Source: [Clostridium] citroniae WAL-17108
GTDB taxonomy: Bacteria; Bacillota; Clostridia; Lachnospirales; Lachnospiraceae
DNA length: 64,000 nt
Assembly (NCBI RefSeq): GCF_000233455.1
Contig: NZ_JH376429.1
Coordinates: forward strand, 1 to 64,000
Reading direction: 5' to 3'
The position numbers and the translations under genes were made by a program. Positions 6,911 to 15,317 of this stretch are shown here, one piece after another; within the stretch, counting starts at the first letter, position 1; each line of letters begins with the position of its first letter. The notes beneath the pieces were generated by a model, which saw nothing but the letters and a program-made list of their open reading frames with translations, searched no databases and had not been told where the DNA came from.

Positions 6911-7252
6911 TTAATACGCCCGTTTCACGATCTCCTCCATATGGATCTGAGCCTCATGCCGTATCCTCTCCTCGTCCAGGGTGAGGACCTCCCTGTTTTT
7001 CATGACGATCCTTCCATTGATAATGGAGTCCGTCACATCATGTCCATTGGCCGCCTCCACAATGGTGTTAATAAGGTTCTGTGTCGGGGTCAGGTGGGGC
7101 TGGTCAATATTCAAAAGGATCACATCCGCTTTTTTTCCTTCCTCCACGGTTCCCAGGACATCTTTCTTTCCCAGGGCGCAGGCTCCGCCCAAGGTCGCCA
7201 TTTTCAAAAGGGTGGGGCAGGGCATGACCACCGGATTAAAGGAGGGAGGCAA
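6911..7252 (-). pseudogene. amidohydrolase C-terminal remnant (MtaD/SsnA-like)
   Basis: The frame encodes only the last 110 or so residues of an amidohydrolase: LLKMATLGGACALGKKDVLG, then EEGKKADVILLN, HDVTDSIINGRIVM and a C-terminal helix. This is the end of the metal-dependent deaminase fold of the MTA/SAH deaminase type (normally about 430 residues). All metal-binding His/Asp motifs are missing. The reading frame is abruptly joined to a fragment of a DUF3100 transporter near 7240-7255, so this is a deletion scar, not a functional gene. Confidence 0.75.
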
Positions 7253-7475
7253 TTGGCAGGGAAATGAAAATGGTCCCCAGGTTGCCGAACTCCTGAAGGA
7301 TCAGCGCCGGGCCAACGGCTGCCAGCTTTGCCAGGTTGGCTCCTGCGGAAACTCCCATCTTGGCCATAAAGGGTGCCAGTGCCGCTAGCACCAGGCTGCC
7401 TCCCAGTTTGGACTCTCCCTGATTAAACAGCCTGATGGCATCCGACCCCAGGATTCCCCCAAGTTTCTTCTTAAT
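7236..7475 (-). pseudogene. DUF3100 membrane protein remnant
   Basis: This 79-codon open stretch has stops on both sides and no start codon. It reads GGILGSDAIRLFNQGESKLG, then SLVLAALAPFMAKMGVSAGA, then GPALILQEFGNLGTIFISLP. That is the central part of DUF3100-type integral membrane proteins, which often sit beside amidohydrolases. It ends where the amidohydrolase fragment begins, indicating loss of the 3' half of this gene and the 5' part of its neighbour in one deletion. Confidence 0.65.
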
Positions 7476-7483
7476 TCAAGATA

Positions 7484-7536
7484 AATTGTAACGGTTCAGG
7501 ACATCCGGTGTGAAACCGGGTGCAAAAACTGTTACG
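7484..7536. repeat. dispersed REP-like element, copy 1
   Basis: ATTGTAACGGTTCAGGAC ... GGGTGCAAAAACTGTTACG can fold through TGTAACgGTT and AACtGTTAC. A related sequence is at 24259-24308. Copies lie beside pseudogene or mobile-type genes. Confidence 0.5.
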
Positions 7537-7580
7537 ATAAATCCATCATATCACAAGCCTGCAATGTGCTGTAGACAGAA

Positions 7581-7606
7581 AAAAACGATGGAAACCCATC
7601 GTTTTT
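7581..7606 (-). terminator. terminator after LysR remnant
   Basis: The perfect hairpin AAAAACGATGG-AAAC-CCATCGTTTTT overlaps the stop of the LysR pseudogene. The T-run in both orientations makes it usable in either direction. Confidence 0.7.
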
Positions 7607-8052
7607 ACTGATACTCCCGCCTATAAAGACTTGCCTTGTCCGCCAGGCCCCGCACACAGCCGTGTATAGCGCTGCAGCGGCCGCGTAGTTCCTGCATCAT
7701 TTGGCCTTTGCTCTGCTCTGCCAGGAAAATGATCCCCAGGTCTGCCAGCCCCTTCTCCACCTGCTCAAACACCTCAGATGTCTTACTCTCCCGAAAACCA
7801 ACGTGATATTCCTCTGCCTCCACTGACTTAAGGATGGACACAAAGGAATCCATCCCGCAGATATGGTGCTGGGCGGATACATAGAGCCCGTGGTTATTTT
7901 CCTTCCTGCCCTCATACCGCTCATCCAGATAGTACAGGCGGTTTAAGATCCCCTTAAACTCAATGAGAAGCTGCAAACAAGCGCTTGGCCGCCTCACTGA
8001 TCGAGCCAGAGTCTGCCACCGCAACAAAACACTTCATCTGCTGTAATGTCAT
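7605..8052 (-). pseudogene. LysR-family regulator, broken
   Basis: The start (MTLQQMKCFVAVADSGSISE, then AAKRLFAASH) is a normal LysR winged-helix N-terminus but stops after 30 codons. The rest continues in another frame (EFKGILNRLYYLDERYEG, then VSAQHHICGMDSFVSILKSV, then FEQVEKGLADLGIIFLAEQS) and matches the first part of the effector domain. The recognition helix and wing are deleted, and the last half of the effector domain is absent. Both internal deletion with frameshift and C-terminal truncation are therefore visible. Confidence 0.8.
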
Positions 8053-8144
8053 AATCCCTTATCTCCCCTTGTCCTTTTCCTTCCCCTCCGCCCGTCCCAC
8101 ATGGAAACAGGGGATACCCCTGAGCCACGGCATCCCCTGCATCC

Positions 8145-8459
8145 CTATCTTGCCTTAAATGTATTGCACTTTGTCTCTGCACAATCACAGGCCCCATCCC
8201 CGCTGATGTCAATGCGCTCAGCAGAACAGCGGTGCTCCTCATTGTAGACACATTTAACAGCATCACATGCGATCTCAAGCCTTGTCTCAGGAGTCTTGAA
8301 CAGGTTGGTAAACCTGGCGCCCTTGTTTTCGTCAAAGCTTGCACAGCATGTCTGTTCGGATGATTTAGCCTTGTTTCCGTCCACGGCAATGGCAGCTTTA
8401 CAGCAGCAGTTGTCCGCATTGTGCACACAGTTCTTTACACTACATTCCAGCTTAGTCAT
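8145..8459 (-). CDS. DUF1540 double-domain cysteine-rich protein
   Basis: A 104-residue protein with two DUF1540 modules: LECSVKNCVHNADNCCCKAA plus a CCASF segment, and IACDAVKCVYNEEHRCSAER plus CDCAETKCNTF. The spaced Cys pairs suggest metal binding, metallothionein-like. The function is not established. AGGAGAATGGGATT precedes the ATG. It is transcribed alone, after the glycosidase-like gene. Confidence 0.85.
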   Translation of the reverse strand: MTKLECSVKNCVHNADNCCCKAAIAVDGNKAKSSEQTCCASFDENKGARFTNLFKTPETRLEIACDAVKCVYNEEHRCSAERIDISGDGACDCAETKCNTFKAR

Positions 8460-8555
8460 AATCCCATTCTCCTTTTCACCGTTTAAAAATTTAAAGGAAC
8501 CTTTGCCTGAAAAACAGGCACAGGTGCTTAACGCACAGGGATAGTATGTACTAAG

Positions 8556-10172
8556 TTATAATTTTTGATTCATGGAGCGAAGGGCTTCAATGCAGCTTCC
8601 CTCCGTGCCGTCCATGGCGTAAAGCTCGCCCTGGGTCACAAAGGTAAACACCTGGATATCATCTACATAAACCGTTCCGCCTTTTGCCTCAATAGAGAAA
8701 TCGGCCGCATGGCAGTTGGTAAAATTAATATCCACGATCCTGTTTTTTCCAACCTCCACGGTCCTGGTCTGGGTTCCTGCGCGGATGGTCAGTTTACATT
8801 TCCTGTCTCCTTCTACCTTAAAACGCACATGGGTATCATCTCCCGTGTTTCCCGTCATACGGTTGCCGATATTCTGCTGGATTCCTGATCCGTCCTTGAG
8901 CATAGCCATCTTGTTTCCGTCCCGTTCCGCCACGGAACTGTCTCCGAAAAACCGCCAGCCCTCCTGTCCCAGGCCAAACTGGGCATTATAAAGTTTGTTG
9001 TCCCCGTAATCCCGATAGGTCCATATCCCATAACCCATGGTCATATTTTTTAAAACAGGCACCACGCCTTCCAGGTACAGGGCCTTCTGGTCGTCACGCA
9101 GCTGGGCATTGTGCTCAAATCCCACGGTGTTATCCGTGAACAGGAACTGGTCCACATAGATGGGCTTTCCTCCGCTATACACATGAAGCCGGTTCAGGAA
9201 TACAGGGATCTTATCCAGGGCTTCCTCTGCAGTGACCCGCTCATGTTCATTGATAAATCCCATGGGCAGGCTGTACATGGTGCTTGTGTACGCCGCATCC
9301 CCGGAAGGAAAGGTGGAGGAATGCATAAATCCCTCCTGACTCCCGTCCCAGTGGTCCACCGGGTCCACATCCAGCCTTACCTCCATGGAAAGGCCGGGGA
9401 ATACGGTCTGGCTCTCAGCCAGAAGGTCATTTAAAAACTGGTCGTAAAACTCATAAAACACCTTTCTTGCATAGGAATCCTTTTCAGGAAAATACAGGTC
9501 GTCATAGGATTCCAGGGAGTGGTCATACATTTCCTCCAGTTCTTCCAAGGTGTAGTTTTGCTCCGCATAGTCCGTATAACCGCACTGACGGGCCATTTTC
9601 TTACCGCTGCTTCCCTTTCCCAGGGATGCGCTGCTGTCGGTAAAATTCCAGAAATCCTCCCAGGTGAGAAAGCCACCGCAAAAATTTTCATGGGCCACGG
9701 CCCGCTCGTAAAGGCGTCCCACATATTCCAGCCAGGCAGACCGCATGTTCTTGTCATACATTAGTCCCCTGTAGCGGTTCAGCACATTGTCGCTGCCATA
9801 ATAATCCCAGGTATAACCTACCCGCAGCATAACGCTCAGATCCTGGTCTGCAGCAGTCTCCATGACCCGGTCCAGCTTGTCCCATGCATAATCATTATAG
9901 GTACAGGGTGCGGTTTCCGGCTGAAACTCCCTCCAGGGCACTACCAGTATGATATTGTTAAAACCGTCAGCCGCAATCCGGGCCAGTTCCTCCTCCATGT
10001 GGATGCTCTCACTGTTCCAGAAATTGATGATCCAGTCATCGGAATAATAAGTGGCTGACTTTAGATATCCCGCTTTCCCCGATGCATGGTCCTCGGCCCT
10101 GGCAAATCCTGTGGCAAACAGAAAGGCAGCAGCCCCCAAAGCAGCAGCGGTCCTCAGCATTCCATTTCTCAT
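8556..10172 (-). CDS. exported glycoside hydrolase-like protein
   Basis: A 538-residue protein with a signal peptide (MRNGMLRTAAALGAAAFLFA, cleavage near ARA-ED). A TIM-barrel-like region follows (about 40-390: IILVVPWREFQPET, LSVMLRVGYTW, GGFLTWEDFWNF, LSMEVRLDVDP, KPIYVDQFLF, YGIWTYRDYG). The C-terminal beta-sandwich (about 400-525) resembles a carbohydrate-binding module. The WED at the end of strand 4 is a plausible acid/base, and the nucleophile is not obvious. The start at 10172 overlaps the MATE stop (ATGA) with AAGGAG upstream, implying coupling. It resembles cellulase/beta-galactosidase-superfamily proteins, but the family number is not clear and the substrate is unknown. Confidence 0.7.
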   Translation of the reverse strand: MRNGMLRTAAALGAAAFLFATGFARAEDHASGKAGYLKSATYYSDDWIINFWNSESIHMEEELARIAADGFNNIILVVPWREFQPETAPCTYNDYAWDKLDRVMETAADQDLSVMLRVGYTWDYYGSDNVLNRYRGLMYDKNMRSAWLEYVGRLYERAVAHENFCGGFLTWEDFWNFTDSSASLGKGSSGKKMARQCGYTDYAEQNYTLEELEEMYDHSLESYDDLYFPEKDSYARKVFYEFYDQFLNDLLAESQTVFPGLSMEVRLDVDPVDHWDGSQEGFMHSSTFPSGDAAYTSTMYSLPMGFINEHERVTAEEALDKIPVFLNRLHVYSGGKPIYVDQFLFTDNTVGFEHNAQLRDDQKALYLEGVVPVLKNMTMGYGIWTYRDYGDNKLYNAQFGLGQEGWRFFGDSSVAERDGNKMAMLKDGSGIQQNIGNRMTGNTGDDTHVRFKVEGDRKCKLTIRAGTQTRTVEVGKNRIVDINFTNCHAADFSIEAKGGTVYVDDIQVFTFVTQGELYAMDGTEGSCIEALRSMNQKL

Positions 10173-11578
10173 TGGTCTGTCTTCTCCTTGTTTTGTTTTA
10201 ACTCCGGCCATACGGTGAAAAGCATGGTGCCAAAACAGGCAACGCCTCCGATAAAGTTGGATATAGGCTCTGCCATCAGTATACCCGTTGTTCCCAGACC
10301 AAATACAGTGGGCAGCATCAGGATCAATGGTATCACAATAATCACCTTACGGAAAATGGAAAAAAACACAGCCTTTTTAGATTTCCCCAGTCCTACAAAC
10401 ACGGCCTGTCCCGAGAACTGAAGGGACATCATAAAAAATCCAAAAAAGTATACGCGCATGGCCGGGATACCGGCCTCCACCAGTTCCCCTTCCCTGTTAA
10501 AAATACGGATAAAAAATTCAGGGCACTCATGGACAAACAGCCACATGATCACCGTATATATGATACAGGCCACGGAAACGAACACAATGGATTTCCTGAC
10601 CCGTCCATACTCCCCTGCCCCGTAATTAAAGCCCATCACAGGCTGGGAACTGTTGGTCATACCATTGACAGGCATGGAGATCACCTCCCGCACTGAGTTG
10701 ATCACGGTCATGATCCCCACGTACAGATCCCCGCCAAACCGCTGGAGCATGGCATTGTACATGACCTGGACCGAACTGTTGGTGATGGCCATGGTAAATC
10801 CCGACATTCCCAGCCCCACGATACGCAGAATACGTCCGCCCTCCAGCTTCATGGCGGAAGGTCTCAGTTTCAGAATGGCCCTCTTTCCCGTGAGGAAGGT
10901 GAGGATCCATATGGCGGATAGGCATTGGGACAAAATGGTTGCCAGGGCAGCTCCCCTGACTCCCATGTGGAATACAAAGATAAAGATGGGATCCAGAATG
11001 ATATTGGTAATGGCTCCTAACAGTACGGTCATCATCCCCACGGTCCCGAATCCCTGGGAATTGATAAAGCTGTTCATCCCCAGACCGGTCATGACAAAGA
11101 TATTGCCCAGAAGATAGATGGTTATGTAGGAATCCGCATAGCTGATGGTTGCATCGCTGGCGCCAAACAGGTACAGCATGGGGCGTTTGAATATCAATCC
11201 CAGTATGGTGAGAAGGATACCCACTGCCACCATCATCACAAAGGCATTACCCATAATGGCCTCTGCCTCCTTTTTATTGCCCCTTCCCCTCTCAATGGAG
11301 CACAGGGGCGCGCCGCCCATACCGAACAGGTTTGCAAAGGCAATGACCATGGAGATGATCGGAAGGCAAAGGCCCAGCCCTGTAAGGGACAGGGTGGCGT
11401 TCTCAGGGATCATGCCAATGTAGACCCGGTCCACGATATTGTACAGCACATTGATCAGCTGGGCCAATGTCATGGGAAGGGCCAGTTTTAGGATATTGCT
11501 GATCACACTTCCCTTTGAAAAATCATTTTCCTTTTTTGCAGCCTGTGGTTTTTGGCCTTCTTCTATCACATCACTCAT
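10169..11578 (-). CDS. MATE family efflux transporter
   Basis: A 469-residue membrane protein with about 12 hydrophobic segments and MATE features (MTLAQLINVLYNIVDRVYIG, later GLGMNSFINSQGFG and NGMTNSSQPVMGFNYGA). It would export cationic or other small molecules using Na+ or H+. The start at 11578 lies within the end of the MocA-like gene (8-base overlap), so the two are coupled. The last gene-to-gene overlap is with the glycosidase-like gene. Its presence in a molybdenum-cofactor gene train is unexplained. Confidence 0.92.
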   Translation of the reverse strand: MSDVIEEGQKPQAAKKENDFSKGSVISNILKLALPMTLAQLINVLYNIVDRVYIGMIPENATLSLTGLGLCLPIISMVIAFANLFGMGGAPLCSIERGRGNKKEAEAIMGNAFVMMVAVGILLTILGLIFKRPMLYLFGASDATISYADSYITIYLLGNIFVMTGLGMNSFINSQGFGTVGMMTVLLGAITNIILDPIFIFVFHMGVRGAALATILSQCLSAIWILTFLTGKRAILKLRPSAMKLEGGRILRIVGLGMSGFTMAITNSSVQVMYNAMLQRFGGDLYVGIMTVINSVREVISMPVNGMTNSSQPVMGFNYGAGEYGRVRKSIVFVSVACIIYTVIMWLFVHECPEFFIRIFNREGELVEAGIPAMRVYFFGFFMMSLQFSGQAVFVGLGKSKKAVFFSIFRKVIIVIPLILMLPTVFGLGTTGILMAEPISNFIGGVACFGTMLFTVWPELKQNKEKTDQ

Positions 11579-12212
11579 TGTTCCACCGCTTTCCTGCCTG
11601 CATTTTCGCCGGCTGCTCCTGTTCCCGGTCCAGATCTGCCTGCACATCAATATCCTTTAATTCATTCTCGGAAACCTCCATGGACCACACGTCCATGGGA
11701 TGTTTCTTCATGATCACGCTGCCGCCCTTATCTCCCCGGAGCGACAGCAGTTCCTCCCTGTACAACCGGGAAAATGCTGCAGGATTTCCTCTCTTTCCCA
11801 TACTGCACACACATCCCATGCCAAAACCGCTTTTTATAAAGCCACGGACAAATTCCGTCAAAGTAGCGCTTTTCATATAGGGCTGGTCAGCCACAAAGAA
11901 GAGGAATATATCCCCGTCCTCTCCCCCCGCCTCTGTCCCCAGCCGCAGGGATGCCGTAATCCCCTCATCACTGGCGCCATTGTACACGGTCTCAAGTCCA
12001 AGGCGCTCCCCGTCCTCAAGGATCTTCCGGTACTGGCTCACCACCACCAGGCGGACCTGGTGCCCGTCCTCCTGCCTAAGCCTTACGGCCGTTTCCATCA
12101 GGCATTCCAGGCCATGGCGGTACAGCGGCTTTCCCTCCAGGGGTACATACAGCTTATTGGCCCCAAACCGTTTTCCAAAACCGGAAGCCATAAAAACAAA
12201 TGAAAGATTCAT
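11571..12212 (-). CDS. MocA-like molybdopterin nucleotidyltransferase
   Basis: A 213-residue MobA/MocA-type NTP transferase: FVFMASGFGKRFGANKLYVP is the nucleotide-binding signature loop, FFVADQPYM the metal-binding Asp loop, and GNPAAFSRLY matches the G-x-P segment of CTP:molybdopterin cytidylyltransferases. Sitting next to yqeC and downstream of xdhC, it fits formation of molybdopterin cytosine dinucleotide for xanthine-dehydrogenase-type hydroxylases. It is a stand-alone domain, unlike the two ModE fusions in the island. GGGGGATC precedes the start at 12212. Confidence 0.8.
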   Translation of the reverse strand: MNLSFVFMASGFGKRFGANKLYVPLEGKPLYRHGLECLMETAVRLRQEDGHQVRLVVVSQYRKILEDGERLGLETVYNGASDEGITASLRLGTEAGGEDGDIFLFFVADQPYMKSATLTEFVRGFIKSGFGMGCVCSMGKRGNPAAFSRLYREELLSLRGDKGGSVIMKKHPMDVWSMEVSENELKDIDVQADLDREQEQPAKMQAGKRWNNE

Positions 12213-12273
12213 ATAGATCCCCCCGCACATAGATTTTCATAACCCTTTGTGTATGTCCGGAATATCATACATC

Positions 12274-13077
12274 TTAAAAAAGGGATGCCGAGACATCCTG
12301 GTGGAGTCCCCCCAACGCGATCCCCAAGTCCTCGTTCATTTCCCTGAGCAGCCTGAGTGACACCTCTGCCAGTTTTAGGGTATCGGCCTGGTTAAACACA
12401 GGAATGACCGGAATACCCATATATCTGGACCGCAGGGGATTCAGGTACCCATGGAGCATCAGACATCCCAAATCCTCCGGCCCTATGATCCACTGTCCCC
12501 CGTCCATGTAATCCCTGCGCCCATGTTCCTCTATGATTTCCAGGGCGAAGTCCAGACGGCAGCACTTGTCAGCGGCAGGGAATCCCAGGGCTGTCAGGCC
12601 GCTGACGCACAGGATCATATCCGTATTCCCGGGTATCACCGGTTCTCCCGGCCTGGGCACCTTCAGGGGAAGGCGTTTGGATCCGTCCGCCTCCACCAGG
12701 ACCAGGTCTGCCTCAGGGCAGATGGACTCATAAAAGTCAGGTTCCAGGGATGAGATCTTTCCTTCCCCTGTCAACCGCCCTGCCACGGCCACGGATTCCC
12801 GGTCCAGCATGGACTTCACATCCCTGACCTGCTGTGTAAACACTCCCAGATGCTCCGGCCTGGCCATGTGGGTGGTGGTGGTCACCAGGACCCGGCGGCC
12901 CAGTGATGCTCCCTCCCACGCCAGGCGGCGTATGAAGGAGGTCTTTCCCCCCGCGCCGGTAACCGCCATCACATAGGGCAAAGTCCCCTTTTTTCCCATC
13001 TGCTCCTCCAGTCCCAATCCGTCCCACAAGCCGGCCGGACAACCCCATTCTTTTCTTTTATAAGAATAAACATACAT
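12274..13077 (-). CDS. yqeC: YqeC, selenium-dependent hydroxylase accessory protein
   Basis: A 267-residue protein with a P-loop (VTGAGGKTSFIRRLA, about 42-56), the VTTTTHM motif and VLVEADGSKRLPLKVP. These are the hallmarks of YqeC, a partner of molybdenum hydroxylases that carry labile selenium. The ATG at 13077 is preferred (AGGTG seven bases upstream, and the extra N-terminal segment aligns with YqeC homologues). An internal ATG at 12999 also has a ribosome site. A terminator lies between xdhC and this gene, so it probably has its own promoter. Confidence 0.88.
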   Translation of the reverse strand: MYVYSYKRKEWGCPAGLWDGLGLEEQMGKKGTLPYVMAVTGAGGKTSFIRRLAWEGASLGRRVLVTTTTHMARPEHLGVFTQQVRDVKSMLDRESVAVAGRLTGEGKISSLEPDFYESICPEADLVLVEADGSKRLPLKVPRPGEPVIPGNTDMILCVSGLTALGFPAADKCCRLDFALEIIEEHGRRDYMDGGQWIIGPEDLGCLMLHGYLNPLRSRYMGIPVIPVFNQADTLKLAEVSLRLLREMNEDLGIALGGLHQDVSASLF

Positions 13078-13083
13078 ACGCAC

Positions 13084-13276
13084 ACACCTGACATGCCTTC
13101 ACAGGCACTCCTTCCGGATCCCGTCATTTTCCTTTTATTGCTCAAATAATCTTATCATAAAATACAATTTAAGGAAAGCCATAAACGCACAAAAACAGCC
13201 CGGAGCACACGGATCATCCCTGTATTCCTGGCTGTTTTTCCTATCTCACTGTCAAATTCCCTGTTCTGCTTTTCCT
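13084..13276 (-). terminator. xdhC terminator and yqeC upstream region
   Basis: The hairpin AAAAACAGCC ... GGCTGTTTTT (13191-13239) lies 38 bases past the xdhC stop and ends in T5 on the minus strand. The AT-rich bases between it and 13083 presumably hold the yqeC promoter, although no good -35/-10 pair is certain. Confidence 0.7.
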
Positions 13277-14326
13277 TTATTTCTGACCATCTATTTTACT
13301 TTTTAAACCCATTCCCGCAGCCCTCACACTGATCAGTTCCCCGGCAATGCTGATGGCGATCTCCGCCGGTGTCTCTGCGTGGATCTCCGTTCCAATGGGC
13401 ATGTGGCAGCCTTCGATCTCTTCCCTGGAAAAACCGTCTCCCAGAAGTTTGTCGGTGACCACACGTATCTTGTTCCTGCTTCCCATGATTCCGATATAGC
13501 AAGGCTTAAAGGTCATTGCCTGTTTTTGGACATAGTAGTCAAACTGGTGCCCCCTGGTCATTACGCATATATAATCGCAGGGCCTGATCTTAATATAGTC
13601 CCCAATTCTCTCCAGATCCCCCACAATGGTGTCCGCCGCTGTTGGAAATACCTGGGGATTGGCAAATTCCTCCCGGTCATCCATAACCACGCACCTGAAC
13701 CCCACATGGGTAAGCACGGGAACCAATTCCTGGGCCACATGTCCCCCGCCAAACACATAGACTGTGCCGGCCTGCACCAGGGGCTCCACATAATAGCGGC
13801 GTCCTTCTGCTTCCCTTTGAAGTGTGCTGCATCCAAACAGATCCAAATCCGTAAAACGTTCCGGCATATTCATGCCAAGAAGGCCTGTACTCTCGCTGTA
13901 AAGTCCCATTTGCCAGCAGGTCTCATCCGTGATATCCAGCAGCAGCCAGCTGTCCTCATCCCTGGAAAGGGCCGTTCGCACATCCGCGCAAAAGCCTGCG
14001 AATTCCTTGTTATCCGGACTGATATACTGGAAATAGACCACCACATTTCCCCCGCACACCATGCCGATGTCAGCCACCTGGTTCCTGGTCAGGGTGAATC
14101 CCTTTGTGTGGGATGATTTATGTTTTATGGCTTCCACGGCAGTGAGGATAGCCTGGTACTCCACGGCGCCGCCGCCCACGGTACCTTTAATGGTGCCGTC
14201 TTTTTTAACCAGCATCCTGGAACCTGCGCCTCTTGGCGTGGAACCTGAGCTGGCAATAATGGTAACCAGCACAGCCTCCTCCCCTTTTGCCAGTACATTT
14301 GATAGTTCTTCAAATAATGCTTTCAT
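13277..14326 (-). CDS. xdhC: XdhC family molybdenum-hydroxylase maturation protein
   Basis: A 349-residue protein with the N-terminal XdhC/CoxI domain (VLVTIIASSGSTPRGAGSRM, KGTVGGGAVEY) and the C-terminal Rossmann domain (VYVFGGGHVAQELVPVLTHV, then VMTRGHQFDYYV and IGIMGSRNKI). XdhC proteins bind Moco, help sulfurate it and insert it in xanthine dehydrogenase-type enzymes. The ATG overlaps the stop of the fusion gene before it (ATGA). It is the last gene of the mod operon. Confidence 0.92.
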   Translation of the reverse strand: MKALFEELSNVLAKGEEAVLVTIIASSGSTPRGAGSRMLVKKDGTIKGTVGGGAVEYQAILTAVEAIKHKSSHTKGFTLTRNQVADIGMVCGGNVVVYFQYISPDNKEFAGFCADVRTALSRDEDSWLLLDITDETCWQMGLYSESTGLLGMNMPERFTDLDLFGCSTLQREAEGRRYYVEPLVQAGTVYVFGGGHVAQELVPVLTHVGFRCVVMDDREEFANPQVFPTAADTIVGDLERIGDYIKIRPCDYICVMTRGHQFDYYVQKQAMTFKPCYIGIMGSRNKIRVVTDKLLGDGFSREEIEGCHMPIGTEIHAETPAEIAISIAGELISVRAAGMGLKSKIDGQK

Positions 14327-15264
14327 TTCCCTGCCTCATCCTCCACATAAAAATATTTTTGATACAGCCTTTGTGCATCCTCCATTAATTCCTTCTCCAT
14401 TTTCAGGAACCGGTCCAGAAAATCCTTTGCCTTGGGCGTAAGCTGGGAAGATCCTCCCTCCGCACCACCGGACTGGGTGATCAATAGAGGGTATCCCAGT
14501 TCCCGCTCCGCTGCCTTAAGGATCTTCCAACCCTTGGTATAAGACATATGCATCTGCCTGCAGGCAGTCTGCATGGAACCTGTATGGTCGATCAGAGACA
14601 GAAACTGGGCCACGGACGGGCCGAAAAATCCCTCGTCCCTTTCCAGTGTCAGCTGGATCTGGGGATAAATATCCAGCTGTTCGTTCTTCAGATCCCCCCG
14701 GGAACAGTCCTCATCCGTTTCCACGGAAAAGATGATCCCCTGGTCTTCCACTGCGATCTCCTCCGCACAGTTGTCCACGTCCACCTGCCTGACCGCCCCT
14801 CTTAGTCCCCTGTCTCCTTTATAGCTTAAAAGTTTCCCTATGATATTACTGGATACCAGCACCGGATGGCCGCGCCTTCCCTCAAACACAGGGCAGACCA
14901 CCGTGGCATCTGATTCCAGCATACGCTTTATAGTTTGGGGCAGAAACAGGGGGAATTTTGCCGGAAGGATAAATACCCGGTCACATAGATCCTCAATGTA
15001 GTTTAAACCCATGCAGATGCTGTTATACATCTGTGTATGCTCATATTCCTTGTTGCGCAGGCAGATGACCCGCAGGCCCGCAATATGCTTTTCCACCTCA
15101 TCCCCATTTTCCCCGGTCACCACCACCACCGGGTCCACCCCTGAGCGCTTTAACGTAATAATGATTCTCCGGATCACCGTGCTGTCCCCAACGGGAAGCA
15201 TGGGTGAAAAGGTGCTCACCGAGCTTTTGTGCCCTGCTGCAACTACCACTGCTCCTGTCTTCAT
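14323..15264 (-). CDS. NTP-transferase/ModE fusion, paralogue 1 (degenerate active site)
   Basis: A 313-residue protein. Residues 1-200 are a MobA-like Rossmann domain and about 215-290 a ModE-type winged helix (VAQFLSLIDHTGSMQTACRQ, then HMSYTKGWKILKAAERELGY, then QSGGAEGGSSQLT). The nucleotide-binding loop reads VVVAAGHKSSVSTFSPMLPV. The RMG of the family signature and the following Lys are lost, unlike paralogue 2 (23184-24128), while HPVLV and the surrounding fold remain. There is no molybdate-binding TOBE domain. It sits between modC and xdhC and probably acts as a regulator rather than an enzyme, which is my inference from the lost residues. Confidence 0.82.
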   Translation of the reverse strand: MKTGAVVVAAGHKSSVSTFSPMLPVGDSTVIRRIIITLKRSGVDPVVVVTGENGDEVEKHIAGLRVICLRNKEYEHTQMYNSICMGLNYIEDLCDRVFILPAKFPLFLPQTIKRMLESDATVVCPVFEGRRGHPVLVSSNIIGKLLSYKGDRGLRGAVRQVDVDNCAEEIAVEDQGIIFSVETDEDCSRGDLKNEQLDIYPQIQLTLERDEGFFGPSVAQFLSLIDHTGSMQTACRQMHMSYTKGWKILKAAERELGYPLLITQSGGAEGGSSQLTPKAKDFLDRFLKMEKELMEDAQRLYQKYFYVEDEAGK

Positions 15265-15317
15265 CTTTCCCTCCGATTGAGACTCCCACCGCTTTAGGTG
15301 GTGAGTAATAATACCCT

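Noticed and set aside
15265..15300. IS200/IS605-type end hairpin (CCACCTAAA...GTGG) upstream of the fusion genes
   Set aside because: It occurs only directly before the two paralogues and no TnpA/TnpB remnants are near. Shared ancestry of the leaders is more likely.
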